A DNA stretch of 64,000 bases from Beggiatoa leptomitoformis (lineage in GTDB: Bacteria > Pseudomonadota > Gammaproteobacteria > Beggiatoales > Beggiatoaceae). Below, piece by piece: positions 27,901 to 35,668 of the stretch. Location of the stretch: assembly GCF_001305575.3 (NCBI RefSeq), contig NZ_CP012373.2, forward strand, positions 372,001-436,000. The letters are read 5' to 3'. Within the stretch, counting starts at the first letter, position 1. Each line of letters begins with the position of its first letter. Below the pieces are notes generated by a model. It saw only the letters and a list, made by a program, of their open reading frames with translations, did not search any database and was not told the DNA's origin. Made by a program: the position numbers and the translations under genes.

Positions 27901-28043
27901 CCAATCATTTCTTCCGGTATTTTGTTAAACCATTGTGCGCCAATAAGATTAGTGAAAAGAATAATGCCGTTTGCTTCTAGTAGAAATACGCCATCTGTTA
28001 TTGAATTTAATAGACTTATTTCTAGGCAACTTGAGTTACTCAT
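24963..28043 (-). CDS. Multi-PAS hybrid histidine kinase
   Basis: A 1026-residue soluble kinase with four PAS domains (about 8-125, 148-275, 285-400 and 405-530; for example NTAVGIAVLDNHTGRFLMVN and DAIIIVNGDNHIIYWNQSAE). HisKA follows with NMSHELRTPLNGILGY, HATPase_c with NLLSNAVKYTERG and GTGLGLSI, a receiver domain (VVDDIDINRYVLL, MDLKMPVMDG, Lys in AKPVD), and the helical tail also seen in the partial gene at the window start. It is the first gene of a two-kinase operon. PAS_3-type sequence suggests redox, light or small-molecule input, which cannot be decided here. Confidence 0.93.
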   Translation of the reverse strand: MSNSSCLEISLLNSITDGVFLLEANGIILFTNLIGAQWFNKIPEEMIGRCIWHFLPTNVAKYRQTVMRTVIQTQQPKTLIDKTAAYWYEGRYFPVMNSTQTRVDYIAVYYRDITNFKTKAIEHETYCPIAENPHFASVADWQTKQHFGHILQYNPAVIYTFNAVGNPLNTFITYFVSQNVINLTGHAAIIFLSEPNFWFNNIHPEDKSIILEKLQTVKENCSFEYEYRFLHANGVYIWIQDVMYLIYNKADNTVQLSGSWLNITKRKLTEQAFNESEARFKGIFDNTAVGIAVLDNHTGRFLMVNDKLASLLGYTIEELSFFTLFNLCHPEDQQASQNKLQALSQKQIPQFYSEKRYVKQNGVIFWGATWVSPLINKTGDIFAVVCIIFDLTDRKETELALKDSEEMFRQASASSQDAIIIVNGDNHIIYWNQSAEKIFAYKAEEVLGKGLHEKILPKRSWTDHQTKFPQFKQTGTDNFLGRISEVTAVRKNGEAFPVEISVVPLKLKGQWHAVGTVRDITRRKQAEIRLKTALNDLQHSINEAEQARLTAESANQAKSTFLANMSHELRTPLNGILGYAQILLRDANLNEQQTEQTNVILRSGQHLLNLINDILDLSKIESGKFELNPHELNLPNFLHDIISIFKLRAEQKGLAFTYRKIPPPSTLINEKNQGFPNIIVADEKRLRQILLNLLSNAVKYTERGNVSLNVIFHNETMRFEVEDTGMGISEDMLCKIFIPFQQINQHVLQHNVEGTGLGLSITQKLVELMGSTLYVQSIVGKGSIFWFELKLTVVQYTEKLQNNSQTTEKRRPASFKGKKYKFLVVDDIDINRYVLLHLLSNLDVEIEEAENGQIAVDKNNIFQADVIIMDLKMPVMDGLTATYLIRQQKTLKQPFIIALSASAFKEDEQQSLTVGCNAFLAKPVDAEKFFSILEKNSFIEWKNEDDSRYLTNSNTFIQFLAKLPKSKLCLFYKLAKAGNVNGIILLANTTKQENVEYTAFMEELIGLAKNFKLKQLKNIFKDILGE

Positions 28044-28133
28044 AATAGCCTCTTATTTTAAAGCATTATTTTTATATTAGTCTTTATTGGACAGGCTAAC
28101 CAATGGCTTTTAATGTAAGTGATGGGGTAGTTG

Positions 28134-29051
28134 TTAAGTGAGTAGTTGCTTATGTCCATTGAGAAAATCGGCAACGGACAGCATTTTTCCACCCGATTTT
28201 TGCACTTTTAAAAGGCGTAATACGCCTGCACCCGTCGCAATATCAATACCTTGTTTATTAATACGCAAAATATCGCCAGCGGTTGCCGTTTCCGCAGGCA
28301 GTGCCTGTGCTTCACCAATTCGCAGGGTGTAACCTGCAAGTGTGGTTTGTGCCATTGGAAAGGGGTTATAGGCGCGGACTGCGCGTTCTAGTTCTAGGGC
28401 GGATTTTGTCCAATCTAATTGAGCTTCTGCTTTGTCTAACTTGTGGGCATAAGTGGCTTGGCTTGAGTCTTGATTTTTTCTTTCTAAATTTTCTATATTA
28501 TCAATAGACTGGCTTAGAATAGTAGCTCCTAATAAAGAAAGTTTATCGTGTAAGGTTTGTCCTGTATCTGTTGGTTCTATCGGACAGTGTTTTGTTGCGA
28601 GCATCGCGCCTGTATCTAGGCCTATATCCATTTGCATCAGGGTAATACCCGTTTCAACATCTCCTGCTAATAAGGCTCGCTGAATAGGGGCAGCACCACG
28701 CCAACGCGGTAGTAAGGACGCATGGACATTGATGCAACCAAAGCGAAAAGCATCTAATACCGCCATAGGAAGTAATAAACCATAGGCAACGACAATCATC
28801 AGGTCAGCTTGTAGGGTATGTAATTCAGTCTGTGCCGCAGTTGTTTTAAGGGTTGGGGGTTGGTAAATAGGAATTTGATGAGCAAGTGCTAGTTGCTTAA
28901 CGGGGCTGGCTTGTAATTGTCGTCCGCGTCCTGCGGGTCGGTCTGGTTGGGTATAAACAGCGCAAACCGTGTGCTGAGAGTCAAGCAGTGCTTGTAAGCA
29001 GGGAACGGAAAACTGGGGCGTGCCTGCAAAAATAATTTTTTTAATGGACAT
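28134..29051 (-). CDS. fmt: Methionyl-tRNA formyltransferase
   Basis: A 305-residue enzyme that formylates initiator Met-tRNA using 10-formyl-THF. It has the N-terminal formyltransferase fold with the family signature NVHASLLPRWRGAAPIQRA, which includes the catalytic Asn-His, and DIGLDTGAML. The smaller C-terminal tRNA-binding domain (RAYNPFPMAQTTL) follows. It lies 22 bp downstream of def, the usual def-fmt pairing. Confidence 0.97.
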   Translation of the reverse strand: MSIKKIIFAGTPQFSVPCLQALLDSQHTVCAVYTQPDRPAGRGRQLQASPVKQLALAHQIPIYQPPTLKTTAAQTELHTLQADLMIVVAYGLLLPMAVLDAFRFGCINVHASLLPRWRGAAPIQRALLAGDVETGITLMQMDIGLDTGAMLATKHCPIEPTDTGQTLHDKLSLLGATILSQSIDNIENLERKNQDSSQATYAHKLDKAEAQLDWTKSALELERAVRAYNPFPMAQTTLAGYTLRIGEAQALPAETATAGDILRINKQGIDIATGAGVLRLLKVQKSGGKMLSVADFLNGHKQLLT

Positions 29052-29073
29052 GAGTGATGACTATTTCGCGTGG

Positions 29074-29577
29074 TTAAGCTGTTTTACGTTCTTGTTTTTC
29101 CAGTTTTTTACGAATACGTTGGCGTTTTAGGCTGGAGAGGTAATCAACAAATAATTTCCCTTCTAAATGGTCAAGTTCGTGTTGAATACACACAGCAAGT
29201 ATGCCACCCGCAGAAAGCTCGAAGGGGTCGCCAGCGGCATTTAGTGCTGTTACGGTCACAAATTCAGCCCGTTCTACTTCATCATAAACACTAGGAACGG
29301 ATAAACAGCCTTCTTCTGTGACTTCTACACCTGATTGGTGGGTAATTTTTGGATTAATCAGGCATAAAGGTTGATTTTTTTCTTCCGAAATATCGATAAC
29401 AACAATCTGTTGGGTAATGTTTACCTGTGTTGCCGCTAAGCCTATCCCACGCGCATGATACATTGTTTCAAACATGTCATTGATTATCTGTCGAACTTCA
29501 GGATTAATCTGTTGTACAGGTTTTGCCTTGTTGCGTAAACGGGGGTCGGGAAAATGGAGTATTTCAAGTAATGCCAT
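29074..29577 (-). CDS. def: Peptide deformylase
   Basis: A 167-residue metalloenzyme that removes the formyl group from nascent proteins. All three family motifs are present: [16 protein letters not shown] (metal-binding Cys) and QHELDHLEG (HExxH with catalytic Glu). It is the first gene of the def-fmt operon. Confidence 0.97.
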   Translation of the reverse strand: MALLEILHFPDPRLRNKAKPVQQINPEVRQIINDMFETMYHARGIGLAATQVNITQQIVVIDISEEKNQPLCLINPKITHQSGVEVTEEGCLSVPSVYDEVERAEFVTVTALNAAGDPFELSAGGILAVCIQHELDHLEGKLFVDYLSSLKRQRIRKKLEKQERKTA

Positions 29578-29781
29578 AAATTTAAGATGCCTTGTTACGT
29601 CGTAATTTGTTATAAATATAAGGGAGGTTTGTTATTTTAACTAGCTAACCTATTAATAAATTGCATTGATAATTAATTATGTGTGAGCATTATTTTTAAA
29701 CAGGTTATTGATGGTTGTTTATTAGTGATTAGAAGAAATTTTTTTCAGTAAAAACTAACATTATCAGATAATAGCACAGTT

Positions 29782-31665
29782 ATGACACAAACACCTTTAG
29801 TGAAAAAAGATTCTATAGAATTAATAAATGCACTTGATCATTTTAAAACAACGTTAGATATGACGTTAGATTGTGTTTTTATGTTTCATTTGCATAGCTT
29901 TTTACTTTTTTATGTTAATCAAGGTGCTGTAAAATTATTAGGGTATAGTCAAACAGAATTATTACAAAAAACGGTTTTGGAGATTCAGCCGCTTATTAAG
30001 CATGAAAAGTTTGATGCACAAATTAAATTGTTATTAGAGGGACAGCAACCAACCTTGAAGTTTGAAACTTGTTATCAGCATAAGCAAGGGTTTCTTATTC
30101 CTGTTGAAGTTTTTATCCAGTTTATTCAAATTGATAGTGAAGATGGTCGATTTGTTGCAATTATCCGTGATATTACAGAGCGTAAACAAATCGAGGATAG
30201 TTTAGAAAAAGCCTTAGAATCAGCAGAACAAGCACGTTTAGAAGCAGAGAAAGCCAATCGCAGTCGTAGTGCTTTTTTAGCAAATATGAGCCATGAAATT
30301 CGTACCCCCTTAAATGTTATTCTTGGGTTCGCCGAGTTATTACATGGGCAAACACAGGACTTACACCACAAAGAATATTTGGCGGCTATTCAGGCAAGTG
30401 GTCATTCGTTAATGCGTTTATTGAATGATATTTTGGATTTGTCAAAAGTTGAAGCGGGTAGAATGGTATTGGAATATACCATGTTGAATCCATTGACCGT
30501 TTTTTATGATATAGGTAATATTTTTTCCGAAAAAATTAAGGATAAAGGTTTAGAACTCATTATTGAACCTTCACCTGCTTTACCGCCTTATTTAATGTTA
30601 GATGAGGTTCGTTTACGCCAGATTTTACTCAATTTGGTTGGGAATGCGGTTAAATTTACGCATCATGGATACATTAAAATCAAAATAGGTTGTGCCGACT
30701 TTCTAAGTGATGCGCAAAAAACGACAGTAACGTTGTTATTTTCTGTAGAAGATACAGGCATCGGAATTCCATCAACGCAGTTGGAAAATATTTTTGCGGT
30801 TTTTGAACAATATACAGAACAAAATCCACAATATGGTGGTTCTGGATTAGGTTTAACGATTACTAAGCGATTAGTTGAGATGATGGGGGGACGCATTTGG
30901 GCAAGTAGTAACGTTAATCAAGGCAGTGTTTTTACTGTCGCTATTGAACATTTGACAGTTGCATTAGTACATAAATCGTTAGCTGTTGAAATAGAAAATA
31001 AAAAAACCATTGATATAAATACAATTTGTTTCGATAATCAGCGGATTTTATTGGTGGATGATGTTAAATTTAATCGGGATTTAATCAAGATTTTTTTAAA
31101 AGAGACGCAAGTTCATTTTTTAGAAGCCAATAACGGTCAGGAGGCCATTGAACAAGCCCGCCGTTACCAACCCGATTTAATTTTAATGGATATTGTTATG
31201 CCAATAATGGATGGACATAGTGCAGCCCGTATTTTAAAAGAAGACGCACGTTGTGCAGGTATTCCCATTATTGCTGTAACCATTTCAGTGGTTGAAAATG
31301 AGGAATTGACGCTACAAACATTATATGACGGCTTTTTGAAAAAACCATTGCATAAAAATATGTTATTACTGGAACTTATCAAATTACTTCCTTACACTTT
31401 AAACACGCGGATACCCAAAAAAAACGACCTACCTGCTACATCAGTATCTCAATCATCAGAAACCAATTTACCATCAGCCTCTCCGAATTTGTCCGCCTTG
31501 CTCCAAACATTACGAGAAGCTAAAGTGGAATGGGATGAAATCAATAACACGTTAATCATTAATAATATTGAGGAGTTTGCAAATAGAATGCAACAATTAG
31601 GGCAACAATACGCATATATTGCCTTGATTGAATGGGGTAAATCCTTAGAGCCTGTCATCAAATAA
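29782..31665 (+). CDS. Hybrid histidine kinase, C-terminus replaced by an IS insertion
   Basis: A 627-residue soluble kinase: PAS (about 20-135), coiled coil, HisKA with His171 (NMSHEIRTPLNVILGF), HATPase_c (NLVGNAVKFT, DTGIGIP, GSGLGLTI), a receiver (LLVDDVKFNRDL, MDIVMPIMDG, Lys in KKPLH) and a helical tail. The tail is cut at the SL of EWGKSL by the IS element; five IS-encoded residues (EPVIK, preceded by the junction codons) and a stop follow. The original last 32 codons survive beyond the IS at 32501-32596. The catalytic and receiver domains are intact, so activity may be kept. Confidence 0.93.
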   Translation: MTQTPLVKKDSIELINALDHFKTTLDMTLDCVFMFHLHSFLLFYVNQGAVKLLGYSQTELLQKTVLEIQPLIKHEKFDAQIKLLLEGQQPTLKFETCYQHKQGFLIPVEVFIQFIQIDSEDGRFVAIIRDITERKQIEDSLEKALESAEQARLEAEKANRSRSAFLANMSHEIRTPLNVILGFAELLHGQTQDLHHKEYLAAIQASGHSLMRLLNDILDLSKVEAGRMVLEYTMLNPLTVFYDIGNIFSEKIKDKGLELIIEPSPALPPYLMLDEVRLRQILLNLVGNAVKFTHHGYIKIKIGCADFLSDAQKTTVTLLFSVEDTGIGIPSTQLENIFAVFEQYTEQNPQYGGSGLGLTITKRLVEMMGGRIWASSNVNQGSVFTVAIEHLTVALVHKSLAVEIENKKTIDINTICFDNQRILLVDDVKFNRDLIKIFLKETQVHFLEANNGQEAIEQARRYQPDLILMDIVMPIMDGHSAARILKEDARCAGIPIIAVTISVVENEELTLQTLYDGFLKKPLHKNMLLLELIKLLPYTLNTRIPKKNDLPATSVSQSSETNLPSASPNLSALLQTLREAKVEWDEINNTLIINNIEEFANRMQQLGQQYAYIALIEWGKSLEPVIK

Positions 31666-31679
31666 GAAGGGTTAAAGGT

Positions 31680-32012
31680 TCAAGCTAAAAGAATCAAGGT
31701 AGAAGCCAAATAAACCCCACTTAAGAAATTCCTAGCGCGTTTATCATATCGTGTAGCTATTGCACGATATTGCTTTAATTTACCAAAGAAATGCTCGATT
31801 AAATAACGTGCCTTATAAAGAGCTTTATCATAATCAGGTGGATTTAAACGATTTTTCCTGAACGGAATCACAGGTTCTATGCCTTGCTGTTTTAAAACAT
31901 CTCTAACCCGTTCATCTGCATCATAAGCCTTATCAGCCAATAAAGCGTTTGCCTTTATCTGAGGAATAAGAGCATCAGCCCCTTCAAGGTCGCTTGCCTG
32001 TCCCGCAGTCAA
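31680..32012 (-). CDS. IS5-family transposase, second frame (OrfB, DDE C-terminal part)
   Basis: A 110-codon frame carrying the second Asp (LADKAYDADERV) and the Glu of the DDE triad (LIEHFFGKLKQYRAIATRYDK). It has no usual start; it is expected to be made as a fusion with OrfA by a -1 slip on a run of nine T (minus strand, complement of 32011-32019). The fusion would read GNPTLFF then LTAGQASDLEGA, as in intact IS5-type transposases. Confidence 0.9.
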   Translation of the reverse strand: MTAGQASDLEGADALIPQIKANALLADKAYDADERVRDVLKQQGIEPVIPFRKNRLNPPDYDKALYKARYLIEHFFGKLKQYRAIATRYDKRARNFLSGVYLASTLILLA

Positions 32013-32428
32013 AAAAAAAGGGTCGGATTGCCCAGTGCGTCAACAACGGAGTTAATCTTGGTACTTAAACCCCCTGCGCTACGTCCAATGGCTTCATCTG
32101 CGCCACCACCACTACTATGTTGATGCGCTCTAACTATTGTGCTGTCTATCATGGCATATTCATTATCGGCATCGGCACTTAGTATCTTGAAAACACGTTC
32201 CCAGACACCTTTCTTAGACCAACGACTGAAGCGGGTATGGACGACACGGAAATCACCAAAGCGTTCGGGGAGGTCGCGCCAAGGAATGCCACTGCGATAA
32301 CGGAATAGAACAGCATCAATAAACAAGCGGTTATCTTTAGCCGTCATCCCGACATGTCCTTTACGCCCAGGGAGTAGCGGTTCTAGTTTTGACCATTGTT
32401 CATCGGTTAAGGCATAGCGACGACTCAT
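32009..32428 (-). CDS. IS5-family transposase, first frame (OrfA)
   Basis: The N-terminal half of the transposase, starting MSRRYALTDEQWSKLEPLLP at 32428; an upstream extension to 32494 would include the IS end and is unlikely. It contains the DUF4096 region (YRSGIPWRDLPERFGDFRVV) and the first catalytic Asp (MIDSTIVRAHQHSSGG). The frame stops just after the T9 slippery run, and the C-terminal half continues in the -1 frame. Confidence 0.9.
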   Translation of the reverse strand: MSRRYALTDEQWSKLEPLLPGRKGHVGMTAKDNRLFIDAVLFRYRSGIPWRDLPERFGDFRVVHTRFSRWSKKGVWERVFKILSADADNEYAMIDSTIVRAHQHSSGGGADEAIGRSAGGLSTKINSVVDALGNPTLFF

Positions 32429-32500
32429 TGTTTTATCCTTGGCGATATCTGGGTATATGATTATAATATAACATTTTTTACTATTTGATGACACGCCCTA

Positions 32501-32596
32501 GCATCGCAAGCCGCAATGTTTGAAATTCAAGCCTTGTCAGCAACATTACAAACTTTCCCAACACTTATTGATGAAATAGAACGGCTATATCGCTAA
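32501..32596 (+). pseudogene. Displaced C-terminal tail of the kinase interrupted by the IS
   Basis: Thirty-one codons read ASQAAMFEIQALSATLQTFP and continue to a stop at 32594-32596. This is a helical tail of the type found after receivers in this genome. It is in frame with codon TTA (Leu) at 31645-31647 once the IS is removed. It has no start or ribosome site of its own and is probably not translated. Confidence 0.85.
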
Positions 32597-32651
32597 TCCA
32601 TTTATTAAAAAGCATTAAAGATATTTATTCATTTGGCTTTACAAAAAAGAT

Positions 32652-32670
32652 GATAATGATTATTATTAAT
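32652..32670 (+). promoter_or_regulatory. Fur-box-like operator upstream of tonB-exbB-exbD
   Basis: GATAATGATTATTATTAAT matches the 19-bp consensus GATAATGATAATCATTATC at 15 of 19 positions. It lies 93 bp upstream of the tonB start, where iron-dependent repression by Fur would be expected. The surrounding region is AT-rich, so some chance similarity must be allowed for. Confidence 0.6.
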
Positions 32671-32762
32671 ACCTAAGTTATCAGGTAACTATTATCTTCA
32701 AAGATTAATGGTTTCACACTAAAAACTTATTAATCATATTAAGTTGTTATAGAGATACAGGT

Positions 32763-33539
32763 ATGAAATACGCGAGTGATATGGCAAAAAGTAGTTTACT
32801 AATTGGAACGGTCATTCTGTTGCATATACTCGCAATATGGCAATTATGGGCGCATGGCGTTGCGGCAACAGTAATACCGCCTACTCCTCCAACAATCATG
32901 CAAGTGAGTTTAACAACGCTTGTTCAAGAACAACCTGTTCCAAAACCCGAAGCTGTTGTAACGCCACCACAGCCCACTATACCAACGCCTGTTATAGAGA
33001 AAGTTGTTGAAAAACCACGTACACCTGAAAAAAAAATCATAGAAAAACCGCGTCGTGTTAAAAAAATTGAAAAACCAAGAAAAATTACCCCAAAACCTGT
33101 AGAAGTTACCCCCCCCACACCACCCATTGAAAAAACGATTGAAATACCTGTACAAGTGGCTAATTCTCCTGCTAAAGAGATACCCAAAACAGCAACACCT
33201 TCTGTTAGCACACCTACTAAAACAAAAACAGATACACCAACGACATCAACACCGACAAGCCAACCTGTTTTCAATGCGGCTTATTTAAATAATCCTGCGC
33301 CTGTTTACCCCTTATTATCTAAACGACGTGGTGAACAAGGGAAAGTCAGATTGCGTGTTAATGTCAATGCTGAGGGGCGAGCTGAAAAACTGGAAGTTGC
33401 TATTTCTAGCGGTTATGAGCAATTAGACCAAGCAGCATTAGTAACAGTAAAACAATGGCGATTTGTGCCTGCTAAACGCGGGACAGAAGCTGTCAGTGCG
33501 TGGGTTATCGTGCCTATTAATTTTCAACTAGAGGGGTAA
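32763..33539 (+). CDS. tonB: TonB energy-transducing protein
   Basis: A 258-residue TonB: N-terminal membrane anchor (SLLIGTVILLHILAIWQLW), a long Pro/Lys/Glu-rich periplasm-spanning region (PKPEAVVTPPQP, EKPRTPEKKI and similar) and a C-terminal TonB domain (NPAPVYPLLSKRRGEQGKVR, QAALVTVKQWRFVPA). It couples the proton gradient to outer-membrane receptors for siderophores and vitamin B12. ATG at 32763 or 32781 could start it. It heads a tonB-exbB-exbD operon. Confidence 0.95.
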   Translation: MKYASDMAKSSLLIGTVILLHILAIWQLWAHGVAATVIPPTPPTIMQVSLTTLVQEQPVPKPEAVVTPPQPTIPTPVIEKVVEKPRTPEKKIIEKPRRVKKIEKPRKITPKPVEVTPPTPPIEKTIEIPVQVANSPAKEIPKTATPSVSTPTKTKTDTPTTSTPTSQPVFNAAYLNNPAPVYPLLSKRRGEQGKVRLRVNVNAEGRAEKLEVAISSGYEQLDQAALVTVKQWRFVPAKRGTEAVSAWVIVPINFQLEG

Positions 33540-33545
33540 TTTATA

Positions 33546-34289
33546 ATGCAAACATCACACTTTGGTATTGATGGTTTTTTACTACATGTCGCGGAAAATC
33601 CGTTAGCACTAACAATCGGCGTGATTTTACTGTTTATGTCATTACTTTCATGGTACTTACTATTTAGTAAAACGATTACGTTAATATTTATCAAAGCACG
33701 CACCCGTCGTTTTCGCCGACAGTTTGAAAAAGTTGATTCTTTACAAGCATTAAATAAAATATTACGTCAAGAAATCACACACGATCCTTTCTCGCGTCTG
33801 ACATTGCACGGTATTCAAGCTGCAGTACATCATGAAAGAATCGCCCCTAATCGTGCAAACTTGATTTGTTCGCACAGCGAGTTTATTACACGGGCAATGC
33901 GGCGGATTATTAATAAGGAAACTGAATCGTTAAAAGCTGGCTTGAGTATTTTGGCAAGTATTGCCAGTACCGCGCCATTTATTGGTTTATTAGGAACTGT
34001 TTTAGGTATTTATGGTGCTTTAATGCAAATTAGTTCTGCGGGTTCAGCTTCCTTAGAAACGGTTGCCGCACCTGTTGGAGAAGCCTTGATTATGACCGCC
34101 ATTGGTTTAGCCGTTGCGATTCCAGCGGTTTTAGGCTATAACGCCCTAGTACGCGGTTATCAAGCCTATTTTAGCGAGTTAGATGCTTTTGCGCATGATT
34201 TATATGCCTATTTAAATACAGGCGATAAGGTCATGCAGCAATTAGGCGCATTACCACCACAACCATTAACTTTACAAGAGGCAGCATAA
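33546..34289 (+). CDS. exbB: ExbB, MotA/TolQ/ExbB proton channel
   Basis: A 247-residue three-span membrane protein with the family core GLSILASIASTAPFIGLLGT and VLGIYGAL, then PVGEALIMTAIGLAVAIPAV. It forms the proton-driven motor with ExbD that energises TonB. It starts 6 bp after tonB and ends 1 bp before exbD, so the three genes are one operon. Confidence 0.95.
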   Translation: MQTSHFGIDGFLLHVAENPLALTIGVILLFMSLLSWYLLFSKTITLIFIKARTRRFRRQFEKVDSLQALNKILRQEITHDPFSRLTLHGIQAAVHHERIAPNRANLICSHSEFITRAMRRIINKETESLKAGLSILASIASTAPFIGLLGTVLGIYGALMQISSAGSASLETVAAPVGEALIMTAIGLAVAIPAVLGYNALVRGYQAYFSELDAFAHDLYAYLNTGDKVMQQLGALPPQPLTLQEAA

Positions 34290-34290
34290 A

Positions 34291-34722
34291 ATGGCATTTG
34301 GTAATTTTGATGATCAAAGTGAAGATAAAACGATGGCGGAAATTAATATTATTCCCTTAGTTGATGTGATGCTGGTCTTATTGATTTTATTCATTGTAAC
34401 CGCGCCATTGCTAACACCGCACGCATTCCAACTAGAACTTCCTAAGGCAAGCACTGAGCCTGTTAAGGAACAGCCCAAGATGGTTGCCATTACTTTTGAT
34501 GCGGCAGGGGATTTATTTTGGGAAAAAGAGAAAGTTAATATTGAACAATTAACGCAGTATTTGCACAAAGCGGCCTTACAAACACCAGAACCTTCGCTGC
34601 AATTACAAGCCGATAAAAGCACACCGTATGAAAAAATTGCGCTGTTATTATCCGCCATTCATGAAGCAGGTTTAAACCAAGTTGGCTTTGTGACCGAACC
34701 TAACCAGACAACTACGCCTTAA
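34291..34722 (+). CDS. exbD: ExbD/TolR-type motor subunit
   Basis: A 143-residue protein with one N-terminal membrane span that contains the essential proton-carrying Asp (IIPLVDVMLVLLILFIV), followed by a periplasmic domain (LQLQADKSTPYEKIALLLSA). It completes the ExbB-ExbD motor for TonB. It is the last gene of the operon; a short 6-bp hairpin (GGGCGA/TCGCCC at 34735-34752) lies after it but lacks a T run. Confidence 0.95.
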   Translation: MAFGNFDDQSEDKTMAEINIIPLVDVMLVLLILFIVTAPLLTPHAFQLELPKASTEPVKEQPKMVAITFDAAGDLFWEKEKVNIEQLTQYLHKAALQTPEPSLQLQADKSTPYEKIALLLSAIHEAGLNQVGFVTEPNQTTTP

Positions 34723-34768
34723 CACACCAGATGAGGGCGAATCAACTCGCCCCATGTTAGAACCGTTA

Positions 34769-35668
34769 CTAATCGTCAGAGTAACCTAATTGACGCAAAG
34801 CACGATCATCATCATGCCAGCCTTGTTTGACCTTAACCCACAGTTGCAAGAAGACTTTCTGCGCTAACATCACCTCGATATCTTTGCGTGCTTCTTCTCC
34901 CACTTTTTTCAAAACATGCCCTTGTTTACCAATAACAATCGCTTTTTGTCCTTCTCGTTCAACCCAAATAATCGCGCTAATATGGGTAAGTTTCTCTTCT
35001 TCGGCAAAGTGTTCAATCTGCACACTCAATCGATAAGGTAATTCAGCCCCTAAACGTCGAACCAATTTTTCACGTATCATTTCTGCTACGAAAAAACGTT
35101 CGCTCCGATCAGTAACTTGGTCTGCAGGAAATAAGGGAGGACTTAATGGCAATTGTACGATAATTTTTTCTTCTAATTCGGTTAAATTAACGCCCCGCAA
35201 TGCTGATAAAGGAAAAACCTCTAAAAAGTCGCGCTTTTGCGTAATTTCTTCTAAATAAGGTAATAATGATTCCTTATTTGCCACCTTATCAACTTTATTC
35301 ACGCCAAGAATAACGGGTAATGTCGTACTTTCCAAAATATTCAAGACATGTGCGTCTTCTTCTGTCCATACCAACGCCTCCACCAACCAAACAATCAAAT
35401 CCACGCCATCTAAACTGCCTAATGCCGTGCGATTTAAATAACGATTCATCGCCGTATGCTTATCCTGATGAATACCGGGCGTATCAACATAAACGATTTG
35501 CGCATTTTCTTCTGTTTTAATGCCCAACAAACGATGGCGTGTCGTTTGAGGTTTACGCGAAGTAATGCTAATTTTTTGTGCAAGTAAGTGATTTAATAAA
35601 GTTGATTTCCCTACATTAGGGCGACCAACGATTGCTACATACCCACAACGATAATTGTCAGTTTCCAT
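34769..35668 (-). CDS. era: Era GTPase (ribosome assembly)
   Basis: A 299-residue GTPase that binds 16S rRNA and checks 30S maturation. The G1 motif GRPNVGKST, G3 DTPGI and G4 NKVD are present. A C-terminal KH domain carries the EREGQKAIVIGKQG block. The ATG at 35668 gives the normal Era length and overlaps the end of rnc by 11 bp; the in-frame upstream extension lies inside rnc. It is the last gene of the lepA-lepB-DUF4845-rnc-era run. Confidence 0.97.
   Translation of the reverse strand: METDNYRCGYVAIVGRPNVGKSTLLNHLLAQKISITSRKPQTTRHRLLGIKTEENAQIVYVDTPGIHQDKHTAMNRYLNRTALGSLDGVDLIVWLVEALVWTEEDAHVLNILESTTLPVILGVNKVDKVANKESLLPYLEEITQKRDFLEVFPLSALRGVNLTELEEKIIVQLPLSPPLFPADQVTDRSERFFVAEMIREKLVRRLGAELPYRLSVQIEHFAEEEKLTHISAIIWVEREGQKAIVIGKQGHVLKKVGEEARKDIEVMLAQKVFLQLWVKVKQGWHDDDRALRQLGYSDD

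Larger units (their letters stand above)
31648..32498 (-). mobile_element. IS5 family (IS427-type) insertion sequence, complete, 851 bp
   Basis: Terminal inverted repeats are 16 bp: left GAGCCTGTCATCAAAT (31648-31663), right, read inward, GGGCGTGTCATCAAAT (32483-32498), 14 of 16 matching. A TA duplication flanks it at 31646-31647 and 32499-32500. Removing the element and one TA restores the frame of the interrupted kinase without error (EWGKSL then ASQAAMFEIQ), which proves both ends. It encodes a two-frame DDE transposase. No second copy is in the window. Confidence 0.95.

Noticed and set aside
34735-34752. GGGCGA/TCGCCC hairpin after exbD as a firm terminator
   Set aside because: The stem is only 6 bp and there is no T run, so it was not listed as a feature.
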